Virus record (IMG/VR): IMGVR_UViG_3300025151_008304
Span: 1 to 40,564 of that record
Reading direction: 5' to 3' (one strand)
From: a virus
DNA: 40,564 bases
The first letter of the stretch is position 1, and each line of letters begins with the position of its first letter. This document shows, in pieces, positions 22,556 to 29,682 of the stretch. A program made the translations under genes and the position numbers. The notes under the pieces are model-generated. The model worked only from the letters and a program-made list of their open reading frames with translations. It did no database searches and had not been told where the DNA came from.

Positions 22556-22968
22556 AGCTCTATGACATATCTGGTAAACTGCGTTATAAAAGCGTTCAAA
22601 AGTATAGGATTGATTGGGAAGCAGAATGTAGATCCAATCTTCAGTACGAAGTTAAGCAGTTTTTTAAGCCTTACTGGTATGGTCAAATTTGTTACGAAGA
22701 GTTCCCTGTATACGGCACACGGATGAAGGTTGATTTAATTAACATGACTAAAAGGATAGCGGTTGAAGTTCAAGGAGCGCAGCACGATTCCTTTAATAAA
22801 TTTTTTCACAATAATTCCCGAGCTAACTATTTAAGTTCTATTAAGAGGGATTACGACAAAAGAGTTTGGTTGGAAAACAATGATTTTAAAGTCTTGGAGA
22901 TTTTTGAAGAGGATTTGCCATCTTTATCAAAAAAGTACATATCAGAGAAATTTGAGATTTCCATATAA
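22552..22968 (+). CDS. Small PD-(D/E)XK-like nuclease (138 aa)
   Basis: Residues 55-85 give the nuclease core: GTRMKVDLINMTKRIAVEVQ with Asp61 and Glu72-x-Gln74, then a GAQHDSFNKFF helix. This pattern (D, then E-x-Q/K, then a His-containing loop) is typical of Vsr/DUF559-type members of the PD-(D/E)XK fold. The C-terminal part, YDKRVWLENNDFKVLEIFEE, matches the end of such domains. It starts at GTG in a 4-nt overlap with recA, implying a role in recombination or repair. Its DNA specificity is unknown. Confidence 0.72.
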   Translation: MKLYDISGKLRYKSVQKYRIDWEAECRSNLQYEVKQFFKPYWYGQICYEEFPVYGTRMKVDLINMTKRIAVEVQGAQHDSFNKFFHNNSRANYLSSIKRDYDKRVWLENNDFKVLEIFEEDLPSLSKKYISEKFEISI

Positions 22969-22981
22969 AATAGTGTAATAA
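22952..22981 (+). promoter_or_regulatory. Weak candidate promoter before the 91-aa gene
   Basis: TTGAGA (22952-22957), an 18-nt spacer and TAATAA (22976-22981), 5 nt before ATG 22987. Position agrees with the other leaderless promoters but the -10 is poor, so a chance match is possible. Confidence 0.3.
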
Positions 22982-22986
22982 TAAAT

Positions 22987-23262
22987 ATGATTATAAAAGA
23001 AACCCACAGAATACCTGACAACATACTAGATCAGTTGAGCGAATGGTCTTGTGGAGGTTTTGTACTTTTTAATTTTGATGAGGATGGAAATCCTCAAGTT
23101 TACTCTAAAGCGGAGGATGAACGCAACGCTATGTCTTTGCAATATCTAGTGAGTCACTGGTCTGAAGCAATGGAGGATATGAATTCTAATAGTTTTTCTA
23201 AAAATATAAACGAAGCTTTTTTAGCAGACGAAGAAGAGGAAGGTTTTGAAGAAGATGAGTGA
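22987..23262 (+). CDS. Small acidic protein upstream of the FtsZ-like gene (91 aa)
   Basis: A 91-residue protein with a compact N-terminal half (LDQLSEWSCGGFVLFNFDED) and a very acidic end: of the last 15 residues most are Glu or Asp (ADEEEEGFEEDE). No family is recognised. Its stop overlaps the start of the FtsZ-like gene by 8 nt, so the two proteins are probably made together. The acidic tail could bind that GTPase or another basic protein; this is inference from neighbourhood only. Confidence 0.68.
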   Translation: MIIKETHRIPDNILDQLSEWSCGGFVLFNFDEDGNPQVYSKAEDERNAMSLQYLVSHWSEAMEDMNSNSFSKNINEAFLADEEEEGFEEDE

Positions 23263-24523
23263 CACGAGTATAAACGATTATTATCCCACAGAAGGAACAC
23301 CTCCTTCTCTCACTGCTGGAGAGGCTCCTAATTCCACCCCAGCACCAATAGAAGAGCCTGTAGTAACTCCTGTACCGCAGGAATCTCAAGCTCCAGCCGC
23401 AGTAGAAGACTTGGGTATTGATTTACCCGATATTCCTTTGCCAGATGATGAACCGATTGAGGATGATGTAAAAGATCAATTTGATGACGCTGCTTTTAAT
23501 TTTGCCATTGTTGGAGTAGGGCAAGGTGGTTCTCGTTTGGCTGAATCATTTTGGAATTTGGGATACCGCAGGGTAGGAATTATAAATACTGCTCAACAAG
23601 ATTTATCTTTAATCAATGTCCCTGAAGAAAACAAACTGCTTATAGGTGATGGTGGAGCAGGAAAGAATCCCGATGCCGCAGATGAAGTTTTCCGTACTCG
23701 TTATGAAGATATTCTAGATTTTTTAAAGAAAACTTTTGGCACTAAATACGAAAGAGTTTTGGTTTGTGCGGGTGCAGGTGGAGGCACAGGTGCAGGTGGT
23801 GTAGCACGTGTTTTAGAGATTAGCCACGACCTTAATCAATCTTTGGGCAAGGAAACTAAAGATACTGATGCAAAAGTGGGATGCGTGCTGGCTCTTCCTA
23901 CTCGAGGAGAGGGTATAAAAGTTCAAGAAAACGCGAAGAAAACTGTAAATAAAGTTGTAGATCTTCAAAAGGCAGGAGTAGTCTCGCCTTTAATTATATT
24001 AGATAATGAAAAGATTAAGCAATTGTATCCAAAATTAAGCGTTAATCAGTTTTGGAGCACAGCTAATAATAGTATTTGCTCTATCTTTCACCTCTTTAAC
24101 AAGATATCCGCTAAAGAATCAGCATATACAACTTTTGATAAAGCAGATTTAGACACCATCTTTTCGTCAGGTATAATCATGTTTGGAGCTACTCCAATTA
24201 AAGATACTACTGATACTGGAATTTCTTATGCGGTTAGAGACAACTTAAGAAAAAATATTCTAGCTGGGGTAGATGCAGCTACTGGAAACATAGCGGCTTG
24301 CATTATTATTGGTGATAAAGAGTCTCTTGATAATATCCCTCAATCCAGCCTTGAGTATGGGTTTGAGCAGCTCAGCCGCATGATGGGAGCTAATTCAACT
24401 GTCCATCGCGGAATTTATGCTGGCGCCAAGAAAGGCTTGGCTGTATATACAGCTATCGGCGGTTTGAAGGCCCCCGATAATTTATTTGATTTTTTCTTCG
24501 AAGCTAATCGTTCATACACGTAG
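23255..24523 (+). CDS. FtsZ/tubulin-superfamily GTPase
   Basis: I use ATG 23255; an in-frame TTG at 23246 lies further inside the previous gene. Residues 1-78 are a Pro/Glu/Ala-rich, acidic, probably disordered tail. The GTPase core follows: FAIVGVGQGGSRLAESFW (83-100), IINTAQQDL (109-117), and the tubulin signature GAGGGTGAGG (173-182) that contacts the GTP phosphates. TFDKADLDTIFSSGIIMFG (293-311) aligns with FtsZ's catalytic T7 loop (N-x-D-F-A-D-V), keeping both acidic residues (Asp295, Asp298). Such proteins polymerise head to tail and hydrolyse GTP. Phage relatives (PhuZ, TubZ) position replicating DNA. It lies between recombination genes and the DnaB helicase, 5 nt upstream of the latter. 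Confidence 0.88.
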   Translation: MSDTSINDYYPTEGTPPSLTAGEAPNSTPAPIEEPVVTPVPQESQAPAAVEDLGIDLPDIPLPDDEPIEDDVKDQFDDAAFNFAIVGVGQGGSRLAESFWNLGYRRVGIINTAQQDLSLINVPEENKLLIGDGGAGKNPDAADEVFRTRYEDILDFLKKTFGTKYERVLVCAGAGGGTGAGGVARVLEISHDLNQSLGKETKDTDAKVGCVLALPTRGEGIKVQENAKKTVNKVVDLQKAGVVSPLIILDNEKIKQLYPKLSVNQFWSTANNSICSIFHLFNKISAKESAYTTFDKADLDTIFSSGIIMFGATPIKDTTDTGISYAVRDNLRKNILAGVDAATGNIAACIIIGDKESLDNIPQSSLEYGFEQLSRMMGANSTVHRGIYAGAKKGLAVYTAIGGLKAPDNLFDFFFEANRSYT

Positions 24524-24528
24524 ACTAA

Positions 24529-26031
24529 ATGCCCATATATTCTAATCAAGTCGAGACCCACGTCCTCGGCGGACTGTTGAAGCATCCCCACGTATTTCCT
24601 GAGATTGACTCTTTTGTTAATGTAGGAGATTTTTATAATGAAGTTCATCAAAGTGTATTTTGCGTCTTAAGAGACGCAGTTCTTAATGGCGAGAAGGTAG
24701 ATCGCGTTCTAGTTGGTACTAAAATATCTAATCTTGGCATCTCTTACAAAGATGAGATCGATATTTTTGATTACTTAAAAGCACTAACAGTAACAGCCAT
24801 AACTCCCGAAGCAGTTGTAGAGGCTTGTAAAGAGTTAGTTAAAGTAAGGGTGCGGCGGGAGATATATGAAACTACTGAGCGTATGAAAGAGTATGTTTCT
24901 AAAAACCCCAATGATGATTTGGACTCAATCATTTCCCATACGGATTCTATTTATGGTGATAAAATTTCTAGTTACTCTTTTAACGACGATCCAGAAAATG
25001 TATTTGACTCTTTAGAATACGAGATTGAGGAGAGGGGAAATAATCCTCGTGAAGATACAGGGCTTACTACTCCATATAAAGAGTTCAATAGATTATATGG
25101 GGGTTTGAGGAATGGTAACATTTACGCTATTGTTTCTAGACCAGCTCAAGGTAAAACCACTTTTATAAATGATTTATGTTTGGGAACCGCAGTAGCTAAT
25201 GACGTACCAGTATTGGTGCTTGATACAGAGATGACGACTACGGAAATACAGTTCCGTATGGCTGCTGCAAACACAGGGGTTCCGCTTTGGTACTTGGAAA
25301 CGGGAAAATGGAGAAACGACAAAGATATGGAAAGTAAAGTTAGAAACTATTTTTCTAATTTGAAGAAACATAAGTATTTTCATTATCACGTTAGGAATAA
25401 AACTATCGACGAAGTATGCGCCCTAATTAGAAGATGGCACATGAAATATGTAGGTAGGGGTAATGATTGTGTAATTGCTTACGATTACGTGAAGCTTACT
25501 GGGGAAAAAGTAGATAAGAATTGGGCTGAACACCAAGCCATTGGTGAAAAAATAGATAAGTTAAAAAGGGTAGCTGAAGAAATCAATGCGCCTCTGGTAA
25601 CTGCGATGCAGATGAATCGCCAAGGAGAAAGCTTCAATCGTAACTCAAGTAGCCTTGTTGATGACAGCTCTGCTATTTCTTTATCTGATAGATTACAATG
25701 GTTCGCTACTTTTGTAGCTATCTTTCGCCGAAAGACTCTTGATGAAATCTCCTTGGATGGAGATAATTTTGGAACCCACAAATTAATCCCACTTAAAACT
25801 AGATTTCAAGGTAGGGATGCGGCTGGCCACCAAGACTTGATGAGGCGTAGAGTTGTGGAAACTATCAATGGGCGAGAGACTGAAAGCGAAAAGTTTGTAA
25901 ATAATTTCTTAAATTTTAGGGTGGAGAACTTTAAAGTTAGAGAAGAGGGATCTTTGGAGGATATAATAAGGTTCGAGAACCAGTCTTTCAATATTCAGCA
26001 AGGTGATCAGCAGGGGGATTTCGAGCTTTGA
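24529..26031 (+). CDS. Replicative DNA helicase, DnaB family
   Basis: A 500-residue hexameric helicase. Residues 5-150 are the DnaB N-terminal helical domain (VETHVLGGLLKHPHVF). The RecA-type motor follows: YGGLRNGNIYAIVSRPAQGK (190-209) ending in Walker A, LDTEMTTTEIQFRMA (231-245), the Walker B-like CVIAYDYVKLTG, and QMNRQGE with the sensor Gln. A long insert or tail after about residue 390 ends in Gln- and Asp-rich sequence. It unwinds the fork and would work with the primase encoded next (4-nt overlap). It has no intein or fused primase. Confidence 0.93.
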   Translation: MPIYSNQVETHVLGGLLKHPHVFPEIDSFVNVGDFYNEVHQSVFCVLRDAVLNGEKVDRVLVGTKISNLGISYKDEIDIFDYLKALTVTAITPEAVVEACKELVKVRVRREIYETTERMKEYVSKNPNDDLDSIISHTDSIYGDKISSYSFNDDPENVFDSLEYEIEERGNNPREDTGLTTPYKEFNRLYGGLRNGNIYAIVSRPAQGKTTFINDLCLGTAVANDVPVLVLDTEMTTTEIQFRMAAANTGVPLWYLETGKWRNDKDMESKVRNYFSNLKKHKYFHYHVRNKTIDEVCALIRRWHMKYVGRGNDCVIAYDYVKLTGEKVDKNWAEHQAIGEKIDKLKRVAEEINAPLVTAMQMNRQGESFNRNSSSLVDDSSAISLSDRLQWFATFVAIFRRKTLDEISLDGDNFGTHKLIPLKTRFQGRDAAGHQDLMRRRVVETINGRETESEKFVNNFLNFRVENFKVREEGSLEDIIRFENQSFNIQQGDQQGDFEL

Positions 26032-26924
26032 CACACGATTTAAAATCCATTCTAACTGAGATAGGGTATAAACTTCACGACAGAGGCAAAGAATATCGTA
26101 GTCGTGCTATTTATCGTGATTCAGACAACGACACAGTTCTTTCAATCAAAAAAGATACTGGCCGCTGGATAGATTTCAAAGAGCAGCGCTTTGGGACTTT
26201 AGAAGAGTTAATTAAAATAACTCTAAATCTAAAAGACATATCTGAAGCTCGCCAATATTTAAATAGGGAGTTCAATTACCAACCAGCTAAAGTTGAAAAA
26301 GAAACGCTAAAAACCCCTACCACCTTTAGTTCAAAAAATTTAGATTTTATCATGCCAGAATACAAGTACTGGAATGATAGAGGTGTTTCCACACCCACCT
26401 TAAAAAGTTTCCAAAGTGGGACAATGAAGTCTGGTAAAATGGAGGGTAGATATGTTTTCCCCATTTTCGACAGGGACGACAAAATAGTGGGTATGGCAGG
26501 AAGAGCTCTCGACAATGAGAAGAAACCTAAATGGAAGTTGGTCGGTGAGAAAAAGCTTTGGGCGTACCCATTAAAATTAAATTTACCAATTTTGCAAAAA
26601 GAGAAGAAGATAATTTTAGTTGAAAGTATTGGCGATATGTTGGCTCTTTGGGAAGCTGGTATTAAAAATACTATCGTCACTTTTGGATTGAAGGTCACTG
26701 CTAAAATAAAACAAATGCTAATAGCTATTCGGCCAAATACAATTCATATAGCCTTTAATAATGACGCTAATCGAGCTGGTAATGAAGGAGCTAACAAAGC
26801 GTACGCAGAACTAAGTAAGCATTTTGATACTGAACAAATTTCTATCTCACTACCCACTCACAATGATTTCGGGGAAATGAGTAGAAGTGACATCCTGTTA
26901 TGGAAAAGTCAAAACAACCTGTAA
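26028..26924 (+). CDS. DnaG-like primase with Toprim domain and no zinc site
   Basis: The first 80 residues have the shape of a CHC2-type primase zinc domain (YRSRAIYRDSDNDTVLSI, then TGRWIDFKEQRFGTLEELI), but every Cys/His ligand is replaced. Residues 104-160 match the DnaG/T7-primase catalytic N-terminal part (VFPIFDRDDKIVGMAGRAL). The Toprim domain shows IILVESIGDMLALWEAG with Glu199 and IHIAFNNDANRAGNEGANKA with Asp246. At 298 residues it is a compact primase. It probably makes RNA primers for the split DnaE polymerase. Start is TTG in a TTGA overlap with the helicase; no better start is present. Confidence 0.82.
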   Translation: MTHDLKSILTEIGYKLHDRGKEYRSRAIYRDSDNDTVLSIKKDTGRWIDFKEQRFGTLEELIKITLNLKDISEARQYLNREFNYQPAKVEKETLKTPTTFSSKNLDFIMPEYKYWNDRGVSTPTLKSFQSGTMKSGKMEGRYVFPIFDRDDKIVGMAGRALDNEKKPKWKLVGEKKLWAYPLKLNLPILQKEKKIILVESIGDMLALWEAGIKNTIVTFGLKVTAKIKQMLIAIRPNTIHIAFNNDANRAGNEGANKAYAELSKHFDTEQISISLPTHNDFGEMSRSDILLWKSQNNL

Positions 26925-27892
26925 AGGAAAGAATACTTTCCGCTTCTCGTTTAAAGACCTTGGAAACTTGTTCATGGTCTTATTGGTGCAATTACCACTT
27001 AAAACTCCCTCAGAAACAGAATGAGGGCGCATTAAGAGGAACGGTATGCCATCTAGTGTTTGAAATGCTTGTGAAAAAGAAGCACAAAAAACATTACAAC
27101 AAGATTTTAAAAGCCAACAGTATCGAAGGTAGTCCCGCTATTCATCGCATGGTTATGAAGCACTTAACTCAAATGGAAAAGAGCTTTGATTTACCCATGA
27201 CCAATCAAGAAAACACAGAATTGGTAGATGACATGATAATTGTGGGTTTAAATTGTGACTTTTTTGGCCGAGGAGGAAAGGTTGATAAACCAGAGCTGGA
27301 GTTTTTGTTAGATAGTAAAGACCCAAAATATAAAATTAGAGGTTTCATTGATAAACCCATCGTTTATAAAAAGGGTAAAAAAATAAAAATTGTAGATTAT
27401 AAAAGTAGTAAATATAAATTTCGCGGCGAAGAGTTGCATTCAAACGTGCAAGCCATGGTTTATACTTTAGCTGCTCAAAAAGAGTGGGAGGGTTATGAAC
27501 CCACTGTAGAATTTCAGTTTTTAAGGCATCCTCGTAGCCCATTGCAGCAACTTCAATTCAATAAAGAGCAGTTAAGGGGTCTTGAGTATTACCTCGCTCA
27601 CTCTTTTCATATCGTCAATAACTTTACCGAAGAAACCGCAATTACCAACTACGCGGCTGATAAAAAGAAAGATGCTTGGTTATGTAAGATAGGCAAGTGG
27701 AGATGCCCTTACATTGACCCTTATGATTATTTCGTAGTTGTCAATGAGCAAAAAGAAGAAGTAAAAAAATCTTTCAAGAAGGAAGAGCTTCAAGAAGTGC
27801 TTGAAGAAGGTCAAAAGATAGAAAAACGTTCATACGAAGGATGTCCGAGGCACAAAACTAATTCTGAAGATATACTTGACATGTTTTCTTGA
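26900..27892 (+). CDS. Cas4/RecB-like PD-(D/E)XK nuclease
   Basis: A 330-residue PD-(D/E)XK exonuclease. The opening ILSASRLKTLETCSWSYWCN (12-31) is the Cas4/AddB-type start with Cys24. The nuclease motifs are GTVCHLVFEML (His51), RGFIDKP (Asp151), IKIVDYKSSK (Asp166, Lys168) and SNVQAMVYTLAA (Gln184). Late cysteines at about 262, 269 and 315 (WLCKIGKWRCPYI, YEGCP) could, with Cys24, hold an iron-sulfur cluster, though the spacing differs from classical Cas4. It sits in a replication operon with no CRISPR genes, so a role in DNA end processing or recombination is more likely. The next promoter lies inside its 3' end. Confidence 0.82.
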   Translation: MEKSKQPVKERILSASRLKTLETCSWSYWCNYHLKLPQKQNEGALRGTVCHLVFEMLVKKKHKKHYNKILKANSIEGSPAIHRMVMKHLTQMEKSFDLPMTNQENTELVDDMIIVGLNCDFFGRGGKVDKPELEFLLDSKDPKYKIRGFIDKPIVYKKGKKIKIVDYKSSKYKFRGEELHSNVQAMVYTLAAQKEWEGYEPTVEFQFLRHPRSPLQQLQFNKEQLRGLEYYLAHSFHIVNNFTEETAITNYAADKKKDAWLCKIGKWRCPYIDPYDYFVVVNEQKEEVKKSFKKEELQEVLEEGQKIEKRSYEGCPRHKTNSEDILDMFS

Positions 27893-27904
27893 GTTTGTTA
27901 CAAT
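27876..27904 (+). promoter_or_regulatory. Near-consensus leaderless promoter of the polymerase genes
   Basis: TTGACA (27876-27881), exactly 17 nt, TACAAT (27899-27904), overlapping the 3' end of the nuclease gene. The -10 ends 9 nt before ATG 27913, so the transcript should begin 1-2 nt before the start codon. Confidence 0.78.
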
Positions 27905-27912
27905 GCACGGAT

Positions 27913-28731
27913 ATGGACGGTATTGTACCTCTTTTTAAAAGTCACTACAGCTTAGGGAAGTCGATTCTGACCTTGTCTCTGCCAGATGCAGAATATGACT
28001 CGGAAGGCACAAAAGACACTTCGGATTCCATTTTTGAGATAGCTTTAGATAGATTTCATCATAATGATCCCGGTGCGTCAGATTTGTTTTTAGTTGATGA
28101 TTGTATGAGTGGGTTTTTAGAGGCTTATACTAACACTGAAAAAATCAATAAAGCTCCCTACTCCAAAAAACTTAAATTAATATTTGGGCTACGTTTGACT
28201 TTTTGTCCAGATATGAATGATAAATCTGAAGAAGGTAGGAAGGATTCTTATAAAAATATAATTTTTGTTAATAACGTACAAGGGTACAAACAATTGATAA
28301 AAATCTGGACTACTGCTGCTCAAGATGGGTTCTATTATGAACCCCGAATTGATTTTAAAACATTAAAGGAGTTTTGGACAAAAGACTTACTTTTAGGCAT
28401 TCCTTTTTATGACTCTTTTCTGCATCGTAATAATTTCACTGTCTCTAGTTGTATCCCCGATTTCTCATACGTGAACAAACCAGTATTTTTTATTGAAGAT
28501 AATGATACTTTAATAGACAGCCTTTTGGCAGATAAAGTCCGAGAGTATTGTAAAGATAAATACGACGTTCAAGAAAGTAAGAGTATTTACTACAAAAATG
28601 ATGAAGACTTTGACTCTTACCTCACTTTTAAATGCATAAATAAAAGGACTACGGTAGAAAAGCCTAATTTTGATGGAATGTGTTCTAATAATTTTAGTTA
28701 TGAAAGTTATAGGAGGTTAGTCAATGGATAA
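27913..28731 (+). CDS. Stand-alone PHP domain of a DnaE-type DNA polymerase III alpha subunit
   Basis: I start it at ATG 27913, fixed by the promoter; a TTG at 27889 is inside the -10/-35 spacer. The 272 residues match the N-terminal PHP domain of DnaE. PLFKSHYSLGKSILTL takes the place of the HxH-containing first motif, KLIFGLRLTF the central strand, and YKNIIFVNNVQGYKQLIKIW then GFYYEPRID are near-textbook DnaE segments. Most metal-binding His/Asp positions are lost (only one His in the first motif; DDCMSG instead of TDHG), so the domain is probably structural. Normally it is fused to the polymerase; here it is its own gene, 8-nt overlapping the proofreading exonuclease. Confidence 0.82.
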   Translation: MDGIVPLFKSHYSLGKSILTLSLPDAEYDSEGTKDTSDSIFEIALDRFHHNDPGASDLFLVDDCMSGFLEAYTNTEKINKAPYSKKLKLIFGLRLTFCPDMNDKSEEGRKDSYKNIIFVNNVQGYKQLIKIWTTAAQDGFYYEPRIDFKTLKEFWTKDLLLGIPFYDSFLHRNNFTVSSCIPDFSYVNKPVFFIEDNDTLIDSLLADKVREYCKDKYDVQESKSIYYKNDEDFDSYLTFKCINKRTTVEKPNFDGMCSNNFSYESYRRLVNG

Positions 28732-29413
28732 TCATTTATTAAGATTTCAAGAGAAGCAGTTTTTGTTTTATGATTTTGAGACATTCAATTTAAATCTTCA
28801 TGATTCATTTAATCTACCTTGGCAGATAGCTGTTAAGAGGGTTGAGGTTGTAGGTAATGATGGTAAATTTTTCAACAAGGTACTTAAAGTGCAAGAGGAA
28901 GACTCTAAAGCCGAAAGTAAGGATTTTTATTTAGAATGGGATTCTCCCCTTAAAATTGGTGAAGAGGCTAAACGTATAACGAGATATTCTGAGCGGGTAT
29001 TTCAAAGTAGGAAAATGCCTCAAGAAGAAGTCTTTAAAATTATATACCCATTGATCGAAGAATGTGACTACATGGTTGGTCATAATATTTTGGGATTTGA
29101 TATATATTTACTTAGGAATTGGTACAGGGCCAACGGCAAAAGCTATTCTCATTTAGCGGAAAAATCTTTAGATACTTTTGCTATTGCTAAAGCTGTAGCT
29201 CTAGATTATAAGTTTAATCCCTTGGACTGTTCTTTTTTAGAATTCCAAATGAAGATGATTAATGTACGCAAACGTGGCATAAAAACTAGCCTCAGTGCTT
29301 TAGGTAAACAGAACTCAATAGAGCATGATTACTCGCGGCTTCATGACGCTAAAGTAGATATCGACTTAAACCACAAGGTTTGGGACAAATTAAAATATCA
29401 AATAGATTTATAA
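28724..29413 (+). CDS. DnaQ-like 3'-5' proofreading exonuclease (DEDDh)
   Basis: A 229-residue exonuclease with all DEDDh residues visible: FLFYDFETFN (Asp17, Glu19), MVGHNILGFDIYLL (Asp126) and the ExoIII motif LHDAKVDIDLN (His207, Asp212; H-x4-D). A 60-residue insert between the first two motifs makes it larger than the epsilon core. It would remove misincorporated nucleotides for the polymerase encoded downstream, with the PHP domain encoded upstream. No clamp-binding peptide is obvious at the C terminus. Confidence 0.88.
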   Translation: MDNHLLRFQEKQFLFYDFETFNLNLHDSFNLPWQIAVKRVEVVGNDGKFFNKVLKVQEEDSKAESKDFYLEWDSPLKIGEEAKRITRYSERVFQSRKMPQEEVFKIIYPLIEECDYMVGHNILGFDIYLLRNWYRANGKSYSHLAEKSLDTFAIAKAVALDYKFNPLDCSFLEFQMKMINVRKRGIKTSLSALGKQNSIEHDYSRLHDAKVDIDLNHKVWDKLKYQIDL

Positions 29414-29431
29414 AGAATTATGTTTCAAATC

Positions 29432-29437
29432 TATAAT
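29432..29437 (+). promoter_or_regulatory. Perfect -10 (TATAAT) just before the 79-aa gene
   Basis: TATAAT ends 6 nt before ATG 29443, the spacing seen for the leaderless promoters, but no acceptable -35 element is present at 16-18 nt upstream. Possibly a weak or sigma-factor-specific promoter. Confidence 0.3.
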
Positions 29438-29442
29438 AGGTT

Positions 29443-29682
29443 ATGCCTAGTTTAGATTTTGTATACGACATAACCGAAAAGTTAGACGAAGAGAAAATTG
29501 ATTATTTAGTACTTACTATACGCGACCACAAAAAAGAAAGCAAAGTAGATGTGTTTTTTAACGTGTGTCGTGAAAGTGAGCCAGTATTAGAAAAATCTTT
29601 AAATCAAATTATAGAAATAGTTAAAAAACGTGACGACACAGAGCCCCAAAAGCCAAAAAGAAGACGGCGCAAAAAAAGTTAA
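29443..29682 (+). CDS. Small protein with basic tail, upstream of the polymerase gene (79 aa)
   Basis: An alpha/beta-looking 79-residue protein (DFVYDITEKLDEEKIDYLVL, KVDVFFNVCRE) that ends in a strongly basic tail, EPQKPKRRRRKKS. The tail suggests nucleic-acid or acidic-protein binding. It overlaps the start of the polymerase gene by 53 nt in another frame, and lies between proofreading exonuclease and polymerase genes, so it may be a polymerase accessory factor. No family is recognised. Confidence 0.7.
   Translation: MPSLDFVYDITEKLDEEKIDYLVLTIRDHKKESKVDVFFNVCRESEPVLEKSLNQIIEIVKKRDDTEPQKPKRRRRKKS

Noticed and set aside
26028-26056. TTGACA at the start of the primase gene as a promoter
   Set aside because: No -10-like sequence lies 16-18 nt downstream and no start codon is suitably placed; the hexamer is part of the TTG start and following codons.
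26900-27892. Cas4-like gene as evidence for a CRISPR system
   Set aside because: There is no repeat-spacer array and no cas1/cas2 or effector gene anywhere in the window; the neighbours are replication genes.
27889-27912. TTG start for the PHP-domain gene
   Set aside because: The codons fall within the promoter spacer and -10; the conserved sequence begins at ATG 27913.
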